This document shows, one piece after another, positions 21,601-32,900 of a stretch of 64,000 nucleotides of DNA (the first letter of the stretch is position 1; each line of letters starts with the position of its first letter). The stretch covers positions 917,001 to 981,000 of the forward strand of contig JACEFZ010001381.1 of assembly GCA_014155875.1 (NCBI GenBank). The letters run 5' to 3'. The stretch is from Cepaea nemoralis. Its lineage: Eukaryota; Mollusca; Gastropoda; Stylommatophora; Helicidae. Both the position numbers and the translations under genes were made by a program. The notes under the pieces were generated by a model. That model was not told where the DNA came from and ran no database searches. It saw only the letters and a list, made by a program, of their open reading frames with translations.

Positions 21601-21859
21601 TACATTACAAGCAGCATCAGTCTACTACTGCTAGTACTAGCTAGTTAGTTTGGAGATATTCAAACAATAGATGATTATGATAACAAAGGACATATGTTGA
21701 AGAAAGACAGGCTTGCAAGGCACAAGCTGAAGACAGTCAATCAGTCAAGTTTGTGAAATTTGCAGGATAGCCTGAAGAAGAATGGGTCATGGTGTCACCT
21801 AACAATAAAGTATCACAGTTGTTATAGTTACACTGGGCTGTGTGTGCTGTGAATGAGCA

Positions 21860-22560
21860 GCGAGTGTTACAGAAGTGTTCGTGCAACAACTAATAGAAGG
21901 ACAAGACAACTCATGCCCAAGGGATGTGGTTATATTCACTGCTGGGTATGTTGTAAGAGGTCAAACAGTGAGGGAGGTTTCATTACAAAGACAAATAGAC
22001 ACTGTTAAAAGAGGAGTCTGGCATATTCCGCTCCATCTAGCATGGGATTGGAAGTTGAGGCTGTGATGGCAATATTCTGATGGTTGGAGGGCAGCATAGA
22101 CAGACACGTATTTGCAATGGACTCACGGAGTATGCTTTGGAAAGTGGAAACTGTTATGTCCCAAAAGGACGTAGGTTGCAAGCATATCATGGATTTTCTC
22201 AGCAGGGCATGCAGATGTGTGGGGCAATGACCAGGCTGAAAGATTCGATGCTGCTGCCCCTCTGGGTGGGCAGTTACTTAACAGTAAGGGTGATGTGCTG
22301 AAGGCTCTATGAGGCTAGATGGAATGTGCAACTTAACAGATAAGACTATCCACATCTGGAGAGACTGCTTCAGAAGGAAGATACTCAACGTGTAGTGGAA
22401 AAGCCAAGCAGGCTTTTAATTGCACTGTTACTGGAACTATCAGCATGGGAACTCTTCAATGGCTTATAAAGAAGGTAGGGGATGGAGCATGTGTGGAAAT
22501 ATCTGAGTTCAGTGATGTCGGTTCTGAAAGAAAGTATTAAGAAAATATTAATCAAATGTT
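21860..22560 (+). pseudogene. Decayed LINE RNase H and 3' end
   Basis: Degenerate RNase H signatures occur in shifted frames: DVVIFTAGYVVRG (first Asp lost) and GHADVWGNDQAERF (last Asp lost). The terminal 'gatgtcggttctgaaag' end follows. It is related to the fragments at 10500-11735 and 27301-28510. Confidence 0.7.
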
Positions 22561-22634
22561 TGTGAATTAATAATATCACACTGTTAGCTGGTCTGGAGCA
22601 CATTGTCATGCAAGATTTTTTGTATTGAAGTTGG

Positions 22635-22905
22635 ATGAAGAATGTGAAGAATGACTTGCATGATGAATTGGATTAAACTGAGGAAGAGTTGCGCAATTCG
22701 TCAACCACACTCCTGAGTTCATCTGAATCCAGTGGCAAGACAAGTCAAGACGACTGGAGACGAATACAGGTGCAGTGGATGACCTGGGCACTCTACGTGC
22801 CTTGCCGTGCTTATCACATTCCACAACGCTTTGCAGGTAAACACCGTCTTGCCCGTTGAATCATCAGTTATTTCTTCCGCGCAGTTGCTAGATTTAACCA
22901 TTGTG
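22635..22905 (-). repeat. Dispersed repeat, pair with 32665-32900
   Basis: Long near-identical blocks are shared with 32665-32900, including 'ccagtggcaagacaagtcaa' and 'ccacaacgctttgcaggtaa'. The minus strand of the 32.6-kb copy continues into an RTE-like C-terminus, so both may be part of a LINE 3' region. Confidence 0.75.
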
Positions 22906-23059
22906 TGGATGTGCAACTGTTGGAAACATTGTTGTATTTGACTTGTCTTCTGTTAATTACCTACCTGCATGCTGAAAAACAAATGTTGAAATATTTAAGT
23001 CAATAATTAACCATTATACAGTAAGAATGCCATTTTCTTGTGTCCTGCTAAATTGCGGC

Positions 23060-23895
23060 ATAGGTGTGCATGTATCATCACAAACCTCATTCCCTGTTGT
23101 TCTGGAAGAATTATGTTGATGTAATTCCTCTATGCCGGTCTACTTGGTCTAGGGGTTACACGGCTTCCTCCGTAATCTTGTATACTCTTGTAGGTAATGT
23201 GACGTTGAGCGAGAATCGGTAGCGGTTCCCTCCGCGTCGGTAACTTACGGGGTATGTGAGCCGGTCGCTCAGAAAGTAATGGCAAACTACTGAGTGTAAT
23301 CTTGCCAAGAAATCAACAATCAGCTGAAAGATGCTGATGTTGACAGCGATGTCCTGTAAAGGATATGCAAACCAAAAAAAAAATTCCTCTATGCCACCAT
23401 ACTAGGCCATCTGTCTGCTACCACTAATCTGTCCATCTATCACAATGTTTCCAATGCTTCTCTTCTTATAACATGGCCACACTGTCTCTTTCTTATAGTT
23501 AAATACAGTTTTATTGTCATTAGCCTTTTCATGGCACTAGTTTCATTAGCCTTTTGTTAAGTTACCCTGGCAGCTGAAGTTATTTGTGACACTGTCTCAG
23601 AAACCATATTTTCATTGCTTTAAAGCTCTTCCCAGTTTGTTCATTCACATCACAAGATTCACTGCCATACAGCAGAGTTCAGTATAACTTTTCACTACCT
23701 TCTTTCTAACATTTCATGTGAGTGACATGTTACATAGCATACTTTCATCTTCTGAAATGCAGCTTTTGCTGAGTTTGTTGTGCTCTTAATCTCTGTCATG
23801 TATCTTCCATCTGATGTTGTGACTGCCTTTAGATATTTGAATGTATTTATTTGGTTAAGCATTTTCCCTTCTTGGGTAACATCTTATACAAATAT
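23060..23895 (-). pseudogene. Decayed LINE (TGATG-tailed family), SINE-interrupted
   Basis: Minus-strand frames parallel the better copy at 48751-49609: TSDGRYMTEIKSTTNSAKAA, AAFQKMKVCY and CGHVIRREALE. A SINE with a 14-bp target duplication splits it at 23137-23381. Many stops are present. Confidence 0.7.
23137..23381 (+). mobile_element. SINE, family 4, complete, 14-bp TSD
   Basis: The 245-bp element starts with a tRNA-like head ('ggtctacttggtctaggggt', A-box-like) and ends in an A-rich tail. The direct repeats AATTCCTCTATGCC lie at 23123-23136 and 23382-23395. Partial copies are at 2035-2150, 20045-20105 and 63870-64000 (minus). Confidence 0.92.
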
Positions 23896-24635
23896 TTGTA
23901 TAAAAATAGATTAAGCTTTCATTTACTCTATTATTAACAAACCCTGTACAGTATCAGGTCATTTTTTTAAAAATCCACTTTGATGGGAATGGGCCAGTCA
24001 GCAAGTGACGACTCCCGCTATAATAAATTGTAATTAGTTTATCCAAATTAAACAAAATAACACTTGAGGAAAATGCATATACGTTCCATCTATCTTAGCA
24101 AACATCACAAGGTCAGTGTTCCACCAACACACTGGTTGTAAACATTTAAGATGTGTCCTCTAATGCTTCTTTTAATGCTGGAACCACACTTAAATGCAAA
24201 CTGTAGCGTCCTTAAATAGGTTGTTTTGGCTCTTATTGATACTATTGGTAAAGTTGTCCAGAAATGTATATTTACATAACCTGTACACCTTAGCATAAGA
24301 CAACTGTGAATAAGATGAAGCACTTTTAGATCAGTTTGTTCCTTGCTTGTGCTATATGTAACCAGAACTGTTGTTTCTCTCATATACTTGGCGGGGCTCT
24401 AAGTATGCATCAATGCTCGGTTATACAGACCATGATGTAAGACAGTTTACAGTGAGACAGAACATCTTGTGTGTATAACTGCAGTTGGCAAATGATATGA
24501 GTTAACTGTTCACTCAGTCTGGTGTGTTAACATAGTTTGATTATTTATGTAGTCACAAATTTTATTTATACAAATTGAATGTATCATTGTTACCTAGACA
24601 TTATGCCTGTACATTACTTATTTTGTCATCTGCAG

Positions 24636-24920
24636 GACTGGAGTCAGTTCAGAGTTGATAAAAAGGAGGAGGAACCTGATGTGTATTTAAGTCATTCACA
24701 GGAGGACACGTGCTTTGAAATATTTCGGCAGTTATCACACAAAGTTGCAGGTTGTCGATATGATATTCCCTGTGGAAGTCAAGTTATCATTGCTTACTCC
24801 AGAAAACCGGGTGTTCCAGAATCATCTGAAGCCGTTGGAATCATCACATTCTGTATGGCTGATGAGAAACTACATCATGCCACTGTGGAAGAAGACTTCA
24901 TGAGTAGTTACTTTCACAAG
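24636..24920 (+). CDS. GNAT-fold protein, internal exon
   Basis: This exon is bounded by an acceptor (catctgcag) and a donor (ACAAG/GTAATA). It is 285 bp, phase 0 at both ends, and encodes 95 residues starting DWSQFRVDKKEEEPD. The second half (QVIIAYSRKPGVPESSEAVG then IITFCMADEKLHH) reads like the middle strands of a GNAT acetyltransferase fold. It joins in phase to the exon at 26912-27152. Upstream exons were not found in the window. The donor is also the first base pairs of an 85-bp tandem array. The encoded enzyme would transfer an acetyl group from acetyl-CoA; the acceptor substrate is unknown. Confidence 0.65.
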
Positions 24921-25343
24921 GTAATATTATGTCTACATGGCTGCAATAGTCAGCTAGATAAAGCACCCTCATTAATATAATGTTGAAATGCCTTGCACCA
25001 TGATGGTAATATTGTGTCTACATGGCTACAGTAGTCAACTAGATAAAGCACCCTCATTAATATAGTCCTGAAGTGCCTTGTACCATGATGGTAATATTGT
25101 GTCTACATGGCTACAGTAGTCAACTAGATAAAGCACCCTAATTAATATAATCCTGAATTGCTTTGCAACATGAAGGTAATATTATGTCTACATGGCTGCA
25201 GTAGCCAACTAGATAAAGCACCCTCATTAATATAGTCCTGAAGTGCCTTGCACCATGAAGGTAATATTGTGTCTACATGGCTGCAGTAGTCAACTAGATA
25301 AAGCACCCTCATTAATATAGTCCTGAAGTGCCTTGCACCCTGA
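24920..25343 (+). repeat. 85-bp tandem repeat x5 at an intron start
   Basis: Copies begin at about 24920, 25005, 25090, 25175 and 25259. Each starts GGTAATATT and contains 'gtctacatggct', 'aactagataaagcaccct' and 'attaatat'. The first copy overlaps the 5' splice site of the exon at 24636-24920, so the duplicated unit brings a GGTAATATT donor-like sequence each time. Confidence 0.9.
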
Positions 25344-25399
25344 ATATGGTGGGTTCATTTTCAGACTTCGCTAATCAGTTCATGAGTGTAATTTTTTCA

Positions 25400-25735
25400 G
25401 AGACCCCTGGGGGTTGTCTCTAAAGCTGAGAAGTTTGTGCTCTGTCCACCATTTTTGGCAGGCTTGTCTGCAGAAAGATCAAGCCATATGGAATAAAACC
25501 CACTGCAATGAAATTGATCCACTTGCCGTTAAGTCACCCCAAGAGAACAAGAAAATCAAGGAAAGCTTGGACAAAAACCATAGAAGAGATTGATGCTGTT
25601 GGCACAGTTAACAGTGAAAGCATAGAAAAAGTATGGATAGAGGCTAAAGGGGAATGTCTTCAATAGAACTGATCCAGGACACCTAGATCTGTGGAGAGAA
25701 TGAACGCCTTCAGCTAGGCACATGATGATGATGAA
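25400..25735 (+). pseudogene. LINE 3' end (TGATG-tailed family)
   Basis: The sequence ends with a DLWRE-like motif, a stop and ATGATGATGATG, parallel to the DRDLWRAMNAYASRHGT end at 48751-49609. Upstream coding is broken. It lies in the intron of the GNAT gene. Confidence 0.55.
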
Positions 25736-25924
25736 AATCAGTTCTGTCTTCTTACAGCTAGTAATATATTTGATGTACATGGAACTTCTTCTTCACTCCA
25801 TGGTTGTTATTCTCAGACATCATCTTTTGTTTGATAAAATCTGCTGTCAGTTTCAGAATAGCCTTATACCCCAGATTTTAGATCCTAGTGTGACACCTTG
25901 CAGGTAGGGCTGATGTTTGACTCA

Positions 25925-26347
25925 TAGTAGAGGCTCCGTGAATTAATTTTTTACGGCGAGCTGCACTATGGTAAATGCTGCCAAGGTGGCCAGAGAAAAC
26001 GCTTTAAAGACACTCTGGAGATTTCAATAAAAGCTTTTGGAATTTATTACGACACTTGGGAGACTGCTGCCGAAGACCAAAATTCATGGTGGACATCATT
26101 ATGTAAGATGTAGTCACTTGTGAAGCAAACAGGACCGCAAGAGATGTGAAAACAAAAAGAAAAGACGACCAATAAAAATCAGAGCAGGAGATCCTCCTCC
26201 TGGAACATCAAGCATTCTTTGCCCACATTGCCAAAGAACATTTTGAGCTAAATTAGGCCTTACCAGCCATCTTAGAACTCACAGCTCCAAACTTTCACCC
26301 CACTGGATTAAATGAATGGTCATCATGATTCTTGATGGACAAACAAC
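25925..26347 (+). pseudogene. RTE-like LINE C-terminus with C2H2 finger
   Basis: In shifted frames it encodes the QGGQRKRFKDTL and KAFGI segments seen at 20905-21600. A C2H2-like finger CPHCQRTF...LTSHLRTHS follows, the standard tail of this LINE group, with one stop inside it. The 3' noncoding end 'gattcttgatggacaaacaa' matches the complement of about 32596-32615. It lies in the GNAT gene's intron. Confidence 0.8.
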
Positions 26348-26911
26348 AGAGGGGACCTATCTGAATGATGTGCTCTGGAGCTTGGAGATCTTTCCTGCAC
26401 ACGCACTCAAGGGGTTTGTGACAGGTTTATGCGATACAGGTGTGCTGATACAGGTGTAAACATGATGGTTTGATTATGACACAGGAAGTGTAACCTATGG
26501 TTATTTGATGGTGGATTGTTGGTTGAGCCTCTGCTTCGTGTATTGATATTTGGATATTTTGACTTCATTATATGTTACTGTACTGTTAAGGTTGGCATTG
26601 TGTTAGTTTTCTTATTTCCCATTTTACCAGCAATCATTGTTCGAAAGTAAGTGGGCAGCAGCAGTAGTTTTTTTCTTTATCTGTGTTCTTGTGGCACTAA
26701 TAGATATTGGATGATGAATCTCCCGTTGGTAAAAGAAGACTGTTTGTTTTGGACATTGGGACAGTGATAATGACCAGTTTGTCAGCCTCATGAAGGATGG
26801 TGACCTTGGCTCGATATTGAGCCTGTGATAATTGTCAACATATTAATTGTAATTGCTGTTGAACTTATTGGCAGTAATGTATTTTTTATGTTTATGTTAA
26901 AACTATTTCAG

Positions 26912-27152
26912 ATATCGTTCCTGTTTGTGCATCAGAAATTTCAGAGAAAAGGTATAGGATCACGTCTTATCAGTGAAGCTATCGAAATTATCAGAAGCAG
27001 TGAGCTTCAGCGTCCTATTCACCTGGAGGGTGCAAAACCAGCAGTGAGGTTTTTTGAAAAGATGGGATTCTCTTGTGTTGGCCAGCCGAAGACTTCAAGA
27101 AGAGGTTCCCGTCTCTTCAGTAAATGTTTCTGCATGCAGCAACAGTTTGGAG
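26912..27152 (+). CDS. GNAT-fold protein, acetyl-CoA-binding exon
   Basis: Acceptor AACTATTTCAG precedes it and donor GAG/GTAAAA follows. It starts in phase 0 (ISFLFVHQKFQRKGIGSRLI) and leaves one base, for phase 1. The segment QRKGIG fits the GNAT motif A Q/R-x-x-G-x-G/A that grips the acetyl-CoA pyrophosphate. GAKPAVRFFEKMGFSCVG matches the motif B region (aromatic residues before the terminal strand). Both are standard for N-acetyltransferases. A cysteine-containing stretch (LFSKCFCMQQQFGG) follows. The substrate cannot be inferred. Confidence 0.75.
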
Positions 27153-27202
27153 GTAAAACTAATTGCAATTATATAATTGTAGGTGTCTTCTTATTTTTTC
27201 AG

Positions 27203-27300
27203 GTAGAATTGATACAAAATACCGAGATCTGGAGAGATATGAACTATGCGCTGGTAAAATTTATCTAGAATACCAATGTCCGAGATCTGGAGAGTTATGA
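27203..27300 (+). CDS. GNAT-fold protein, probable terminal exon
   Basis: After a 50-bp intron with acceptor TTATTTTTTCAG, the reading frame continues in phase (RIDTKYRDLERYELCAGKIY) and meets TGA at 27298-27300. An alternative donor (GTAAAA at 27254) could make it internal. The segment 'ccgagatctggagag(a/t)tatg' is duplicated at 27222 and 27280, so the exon end arose by a local tandem duplication. The 50-bp intron is unusually short. Confidence 0.5.
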
Positions 27301-28510
27301 ACTATGCACCTGTCACACCATTCTCTCCAGGCAGTGATGGTTGTATCCGTTCTTTCATATGATCTCAGAAGGCCCTGACCTTATCATGCACCAATACCCC
27401 ACCCAGAGGTGCAGATCCAGCCAATTTATCCACCTGCTCATTTCACAACACATCAGCATGCCCTGTGAAAAAGTTCCATCGGATGCTCCCCATCTTCAAT
27501 TTTTTAATTCAATCATGCCAATCTGCACAACGAATACCTGTATTTACACTTAGCAGCATACTCTTATGAGTCTGTTATGTTAACGACGCATGTGTGCTGT
27601 TTGTCCTTCAGCCAGCGGAAGGCTGTAATGACTTCCTTCACCTCCATTCTCAGACTAGATATGGTATCATATACCAGGCTCTCCTGTACTAAACAACGTC
27701 CATTAACCTTCGCTATGAAGCCCCAGGCACTTATTTTGCCTTTTAGCACAGAGCCATCAGCAAAGATGATTACGCCACCTGGGTGCGACTTGTCATGTAT
27801 CAATTGTTGCACCTCCCATTCGCTCACTGCCTGCTGGCCAGACCCTACAGTCTCAATCCAATGAGATTATGACCCTACACAGGTCTGACATTTCCTCTTG
27901 CATTCTGCTCCATTTCTCTTCTCTCCCAGTGTTTTTGAGTGTAAACACTTCTCTGATTGTGTCCTCTGCCTGAGCCATCCATGAATTTCCTCTTCTACAG
28001 TCTGTGGCCTTTATCTGGGTTGATGACACCACCCATCTCTGTGCAGTAGTCTGTCGCTTTGTTTACTTTCTTCTGCAACTCTTGCGCAATTTGCATCTTG
28101 TCTTTCCCCTACTTTCAGGTCTAGTTTTGAGAGACATTCCATGCTTGCAATGGGGTATCATCATCTATTTCCCTTGCATCCAAAAAGGATGTACTCCACA
28201 AAGCCTATCCAGAATAGCAACATGCATGCCATCCAGTTCTCAAGAGAGGGCAGAGGCAATATATGGGCATTGCCCACCAACCAAGACTTCCATTAATGCA
28301 GAGCCAACAAATGATACTCCGGTTCTGGACTCACCCAAGGAATTGTCATTTCCTGCACATGGCTGCCCTAGCCTTACTTCTGTATATAGGACCTTCAGTT
28401 CATCATTGCAATACATTTTGAGACCAGCAGGACACAGTTTATGGACCAGCTAGACTTCTGCTCAAATAGCAGCTCAATTCCTTAGTAAGCTCCAACAGGG
28501 CACATCGTTC
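27301..28510 (-). pseudogene. Decayed LINE, RT thumb and RNase H
   Basis: The minus strand encodes, from right to left, an RT C-terminal linker (RGNSWMAQAEDTIREVFTLK, parallel to RGRSWMGLAEDILQRVCSLE in the copy at 10500). Next comes an RNase H start (IIFADGSVLKGKISAWGF, SSLRMEVKEV) and a broken RNase H end (FTGHADVL, NEQVDKLAGSAPLGG). Several stops are present. It belongs to the same broad I/Nimbus-like LINE group. Confidence 0.8.
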
Positions 28511-29100
28511 TATACGTTATTTATTTCCAGGTTAAGGTTTTGGTTAATGACTTCTATATTTTAGGCATAGTACCAACCTAGAAAAAATGCACAGAGCATC
28601 ATTCATAAAAGATAGACTTGCTTCGGACATATACCTTGTGAACTATGATGGTTTTGTCTGATAGACACTTTAGAAAATTGAGAATGGTAACTTTCCGTTT
28701 GTTGACACAAGGTATTCCATCCCACATTGATATTTCGAGGCTTTCAGTACAGCTCTTATGATGCTGCAAATACCATTGTCACAGAATTTAAATTGGCAGA
28801 AGTTTGTTCACCTTGTAATCTGGATTGTCATTTCAGTTACATAGACATCATTTAGATGAAACTTCAGGTGGCTCTAGTGACTTTTAGTCAGAATGATGCT
28901 GCTTATTTAAATAATCTTGATTAAGTAGTTGTATATTTTGTAGATGAATATTCTGTAGCTTATAAGGGTTTCAATATGAAAAATCTAGTAAAGCAATGGT
29001 ATGATATGGAAAAGTTCACCTCTTTCAGAATTCAGTTGGAGATAGTTTTCTTCAACTGGAAGGTATGCTAGCAGACTACTGGTGTTCACATTAAGCACAT
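28511..29100. other. Intergenic, no gene recognised
   Basis: AT-rich sequence without an open frame of interest or a recognisable repeat. Confidence 0.5.
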
Positions 29101-29127
29101 TCAGTATGGGCGCCATCATAGCATAGC

Positions 29128-29440
29128 GGCCTGGTGGTCAGGGGTTCACATAGCGGCCTGGTGGTCAGGGGTTCACATAGCGGCCTGGTGGTCAGGGGTT
29201 CACATAGCGGCCTGGTGGTCAGGGGTTCACATAGCGGCCTGGTGGTCAGGGGTTCACATGAGCATTGGGGCACATTTATTTTCTTGACCTGGACCTCCAG
29301 GTTGATCCAGCCTAAAATGGGCACTAGGAAATGACCTAGGAAGTCAGTACACCACCCACCCAGTGCCAATTGGTCTATACAGATATGTCTAGCACTATTT
29401 ACTCAATGCACCTCAAGGTGTGCAACAGGGTCCCTTACTT
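29128..29440 (+). mobile_element. SINE, family 2 copy with a 27-bp x5 head expansion
   Basis: The body ('ccaggttgatccagcctaaa', 'ccacccacccagtgccaatt') matches the copies at 4215 and 37672. Its tRNA-like head is expanded into five perfect 27-bp units of 'catagcggcctggtggtcag' plus 'gggttca' (29128-29262). The unit includes the probable tRNA-like promoter sequence. Confidence 0.85.
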
Positions 29441-30239
29441 TTTTATTTTCAGTATAAATAAACAGGTTACACATTTCTTTTTGTGTTGTAAATTACTGTT
29501 AATTAATTTATCAATTATTTGATTCAGTCATCTCTTACAAAGAGTACAAGTTTTATTTTAATAAGACATTTAATGAAACATGAGAATCTTATACATTTGT
29601 ATTCGTTGTTATTAAAGGATTGCACAATCTGTTGTTACCATTTTAACATTGCTTAATCTCAGGCAACTATTTGTCCTGGACAGATGCACCCACTGTTGAA
29701 TCAAGCCAACACTGATGCAAAAGAGCGATGGCATCCTTCATTCTTTCCCCAACTATGAGCTAAAAGAAACAAATCAACAGGAGGATATTCTAAACATCAC
29801 AGCAACTTTGATCTTCTACAACTTAGCACAGCTCATATATTGACAACTGTCTACGTTGGCAAATTACGGAAAGAATAATTTCATCACGCCAGCAGATCAT
29901 AGAGACCTATTGTTTATTTATCAGAATAAATTATCTCACTTGTAGTTTTACAACATTGATTTTCATTAACAGCACCATCCCTTTATTAAGATAATAGTGG
30001 CCTTAGTCTCACTTTGTGCCAGCAGTTCTCAAAAGATGTGGCACAATACATCAGTGCAGTGCTATAGAATGAATGATGTGATGAGAAGATGTTTTGATAC
30101 TCTTTTATGAATAAACCCCTTTAGGGGTTTTATTTTTACTATTATTGTTTAGAAGATATTTCCTATAATTTAAAAAAAAACTTAGTATCTTATGAGACAT
30201 TTGTTTTCTTCAGAAAATGTGATCAGGTCACATGTTTTA
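29441..30239. other. AT-rich intergenic, no gene recognised
   Basis: No repeat family or gene could be supported. A small palindrome ('aaacccctttaggggttt') lies near 30113-30132. Confidence 0.5.
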
Positions 30240-30545
30240 GAACCAATGTTTAAGATATTAAATTAACAGCTGTGTGCAGTATTTGACCAGCACAGTTGTT
30301 GAGTTGAGTCATGACCTGACATTGCAGCTTCAGGAATTCCCATAAATGCTTCCTCCTCATCTTCAACAGCCAGTGAAGAGTTCCAATACTAATGGTACCA
30401 GTTGTAGTGTGATTATGTGTTCGTCTGACCTTTCCCTGGAGTACTGATTGTTGGCCAGGTCCTCTGGTCACTCCATTCTCTCCAGGCCATATGATTTATC
30501 TGTTCATCATCCACATGATCACAAAAAGCCCTGACCAGCACATAG
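30240..30545 (-). pseudogene. LINE 3' terminal fragment
   Basis: The minus-strand frame has NHTTTGTISIGTLHWLLKM, the terminal motif also seen at 17080-17345, 22440 and 30790. The right-hand part ('ccattctctccaggc') matches 27320-27385 of the minus-strand LINE at 27301-28510. Confidence 0.65.
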
Positions 30546-30789
30546 AATGTAGTCTGTAAATACTTGATAGTCTGGAATGTAGTAGGTCAAGATTTTTAAT
30601 TTTGTGCCACAGCCAGCTAGCCAGACTTACAAGTATTTTTACCGCAGTACTGCTTATAATTATTTTAAAGTCTCTGCTTCCATAATGCATTATTTTTACT
30701 TCCTTTTGTGATATTGCATTGTCTATTATTTGTCCTGGAATTGTGTTTTCATTGCTATTGTAAATATTTGTAATCAGAGGAAAGGCTAG

Positions 30790-30920
30790 ACGCACATATA
30801 ATCAGATTGCTACTGGTACTATTGGTGTTGGAACTCTTCGCTGGCTGCAGAGGATGGGGACAGAGCGCTTATGAGAATGCCCCGAATGCTGTGATGTCGG
30901 TTCCTAAATCAATCAATCAA
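30790..30920 (+). pseudogene. LINE 3' terminal fragment with (CAAT)n tail
   Basis: It reads QIATGTIGVGTLRWLQRMGT and then 'gatgtcggttcctaaatcaa' with four CAAT repeats. It is a very short 5'-truncated insertion. Confidence 0.7.
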
Positions 30921-31034
30921 TCAATATTTGTAATGGTGGTGTACTGTAGTGTGAGACGAATGACTGTTTCACCAATTTGATGTTCAAAATACAAATGACA
31001 AATTACTGCTTCTCTTTGGTGCAAATCACTTCTT

Positions 31035-31185
31035 CTTTTGCATTCATCCGGATTTTTTTTTTCCCGGACGTGATTGCGTTGTGCCTGTTTACAGCAGAGC
31101 TGTGTTCTTGCGCCGTTAGGCCGACATATCTGACTTCTGCGGGCATTTGTTGACCAGGTTAACCTTCCCGGGGAGAAGGGTGGTT
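31035..31185 (-). mobile_element. Short interspersed repeat (GTCGGATGTG family), minus copy
   Basis: The reverse complement matches 41015-41165 almost throughout ('gggaaggttaacc', 'aacaaatgcccgcagaagtc', 'cagctctgctgtaaacaggc'). Confidence 0.8.
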
Positions 31186-31189
31186 ATCT

Positions 31190-32592
31190 GTACTTTGTTG
31201 TTGCTGCATGTGCTTTGCAGGGTGTACTGATCAACTCTGGGTTGATTTTCTAGGCAATTTTAAGTTAAGTGGATATGTCACTGCTTTCTGAATGAGAAGT
31301 GAACGTGTAAGTACAACTGGCCGTGGGAGGAAGTTTAAGAATGAGAACCCGTAACCTTTTGCTGACCTCTGGTTATCTGATTACTCCTGCTATATCAAAT
31401 GTGGTTCATCTGCACTGTAGCACCACAAGCATGATATGCTTGCCATCCTTAGCTACAGTACTGCCCTTATCGACCAAGTCATCAAACTTTACTTAAATCA
31501 CATATTATATAGAGGTGAACATTATCAAGTAGATTTCATGCCCCAGGAAATAACTTTGATGTCAGTTTACACTAACCATTGATGCTTCCATCATAGGAAG
31601 TTACCAATGATTAGACTGTGTATTAATTGATTCTTTTATACATTAAATAATAATTTATTTTGTTATGCGATAACTTCACACTCTCTGAGACCAAATTCTC
31701 AATCTTCACATGAATGTCCTGTTTTTGTGGGGAAAAGATAATTTTAGTAATCATGATGCTGAAAGGATCTCATATCAATTAATGAATGTAATGACACAAT
31801 AAGTATATTTTAGATACATATATATGTGTGTGTGTGTGCGCGCGAGTGTGTATGAAAAAGAAAGAGGAGATGTGTGTACAAATTTGAATTGTTATTATAT
31901 ATATATTTATTTATACACCAGCCCTATCGAAGACAAGATTGTTACTACTCCAGAGTTGAGCCTGTCCTGATTTGTGTATGTATTAAGTAACAAGATATGC
32001 TCCTGGCCAGTACAGAGCTTTGGGATAAATCCAATTTAGTAAAATAGATACCAACAAATGTCAAGTTTTTTTTTGGAACAACAGACAGTCAGAAACAAAA
32101 CTGGTCACCCTATTTCATTATGAGATGGCTTAAATATGTAAGGAACAACAACTGTCTGCACAGAACAGAAGCAGTAAAATGGTACGACAGTATCACCAGC
32201 ATGGAGCACAAGGAGAGAACTAAATAAATATCAGTGAATCAAGATGTTAGGAGCTGGCAGTTAGTAGGACACATGTTGAGAAAGCCTGATAGTATTATAA
32301 CTATAAAGTCCTTTGTCCATAGGGTCAGTAAAATAGGAGCCCTAAACAAAACACGGAGAAGAGAATTAGTCAGCAGGTCTGTACTTCATGGATGAATAAA
32401 TGGCAGAAGAATAAGATATGTACAGGCCTGACACTTCACATTTCTGTGGCAGTACCTGAAGTGAGGTTATCTTTCTGGACTAAGTGAGAACTTGTCAGTC
32501 TGTGTTGAGGGTTTTACCCCCTCTCATAAATTGTTATCAAGTTCAAGTTATCTAATAAACTTCATTATGTGTGTGATATTACCTAGTGTGTG
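31190..32592. other. Intergenic, possible LINE trace
   Basis: Mostly AT-rich sequence. At 32090-32420 a broken plus-strand frame (RSWQLVGHMLRKPDS) vaguely resembles the RT C-terminus of TGATG-tailed LINEs, but I cannot support it firmly. A short GT/GC run lies near 31826-31850. Confidence 0.4.
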
Positions 32593-32900
32593 TTGTTTGT
32601 CCATCAAGAATGATGATGACCATTCATTTCATCCAGTGGAGTTGAAAGTATGGAGCCTTGAGTTCTAAGATGGATGAAGAATGACTTGCGCCATGAATTG
32701 GAAGAGTTGTGCAATTCGTTGACCTCACTCTCTCGCCTGAGTCCAGTGGCAAGACAAGTCAAGACGACTGGAGATGAATACAGTGAATGACCAGGGTGCT
32801 CTACGTGCCTTGCCGTGCCCATTACGTTCCACAACGCTTTGCAGGTAAACGCCGTCTTGCCCATTGAATCATCAGTGATTTCGTCCGCGCAGTCTGCCGA
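32593..32900 (-). pseudogene. LINE 3' region, pair with 22635-22905
   Basis: The minus-strand frame ends LRTQGSILSTPLDEMNGHHHS (split here: LRTQGSILSTP, then LDEMNGHHHS), like the RTE-type terminus after the zinc finger. The right half is the second copy of the repeat at 22635-22905. Confidence 0.6.

Noticed and set aside
24105..24383. 92-codon minus-strand frame (KYMRETTVLVTYSTSKEQTD)
   Set aside because: It looks mildly protein-like and may be retroelement debris, but I could find no motif, splice border or repeat partner.
28004..28453. 149-codon plus-strand frame
   Set aside because: The opposite strand is coding-like LINE sequence (RT linker to RNase H); this frame is its antisense shadow.
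30105..30140. Palindrome with 'aaacccctttaggggttt', resembling a short stem-loop
   Set aside because: Too short and does not fit the histone 3' stem-loop or any known regulatory hairpin.
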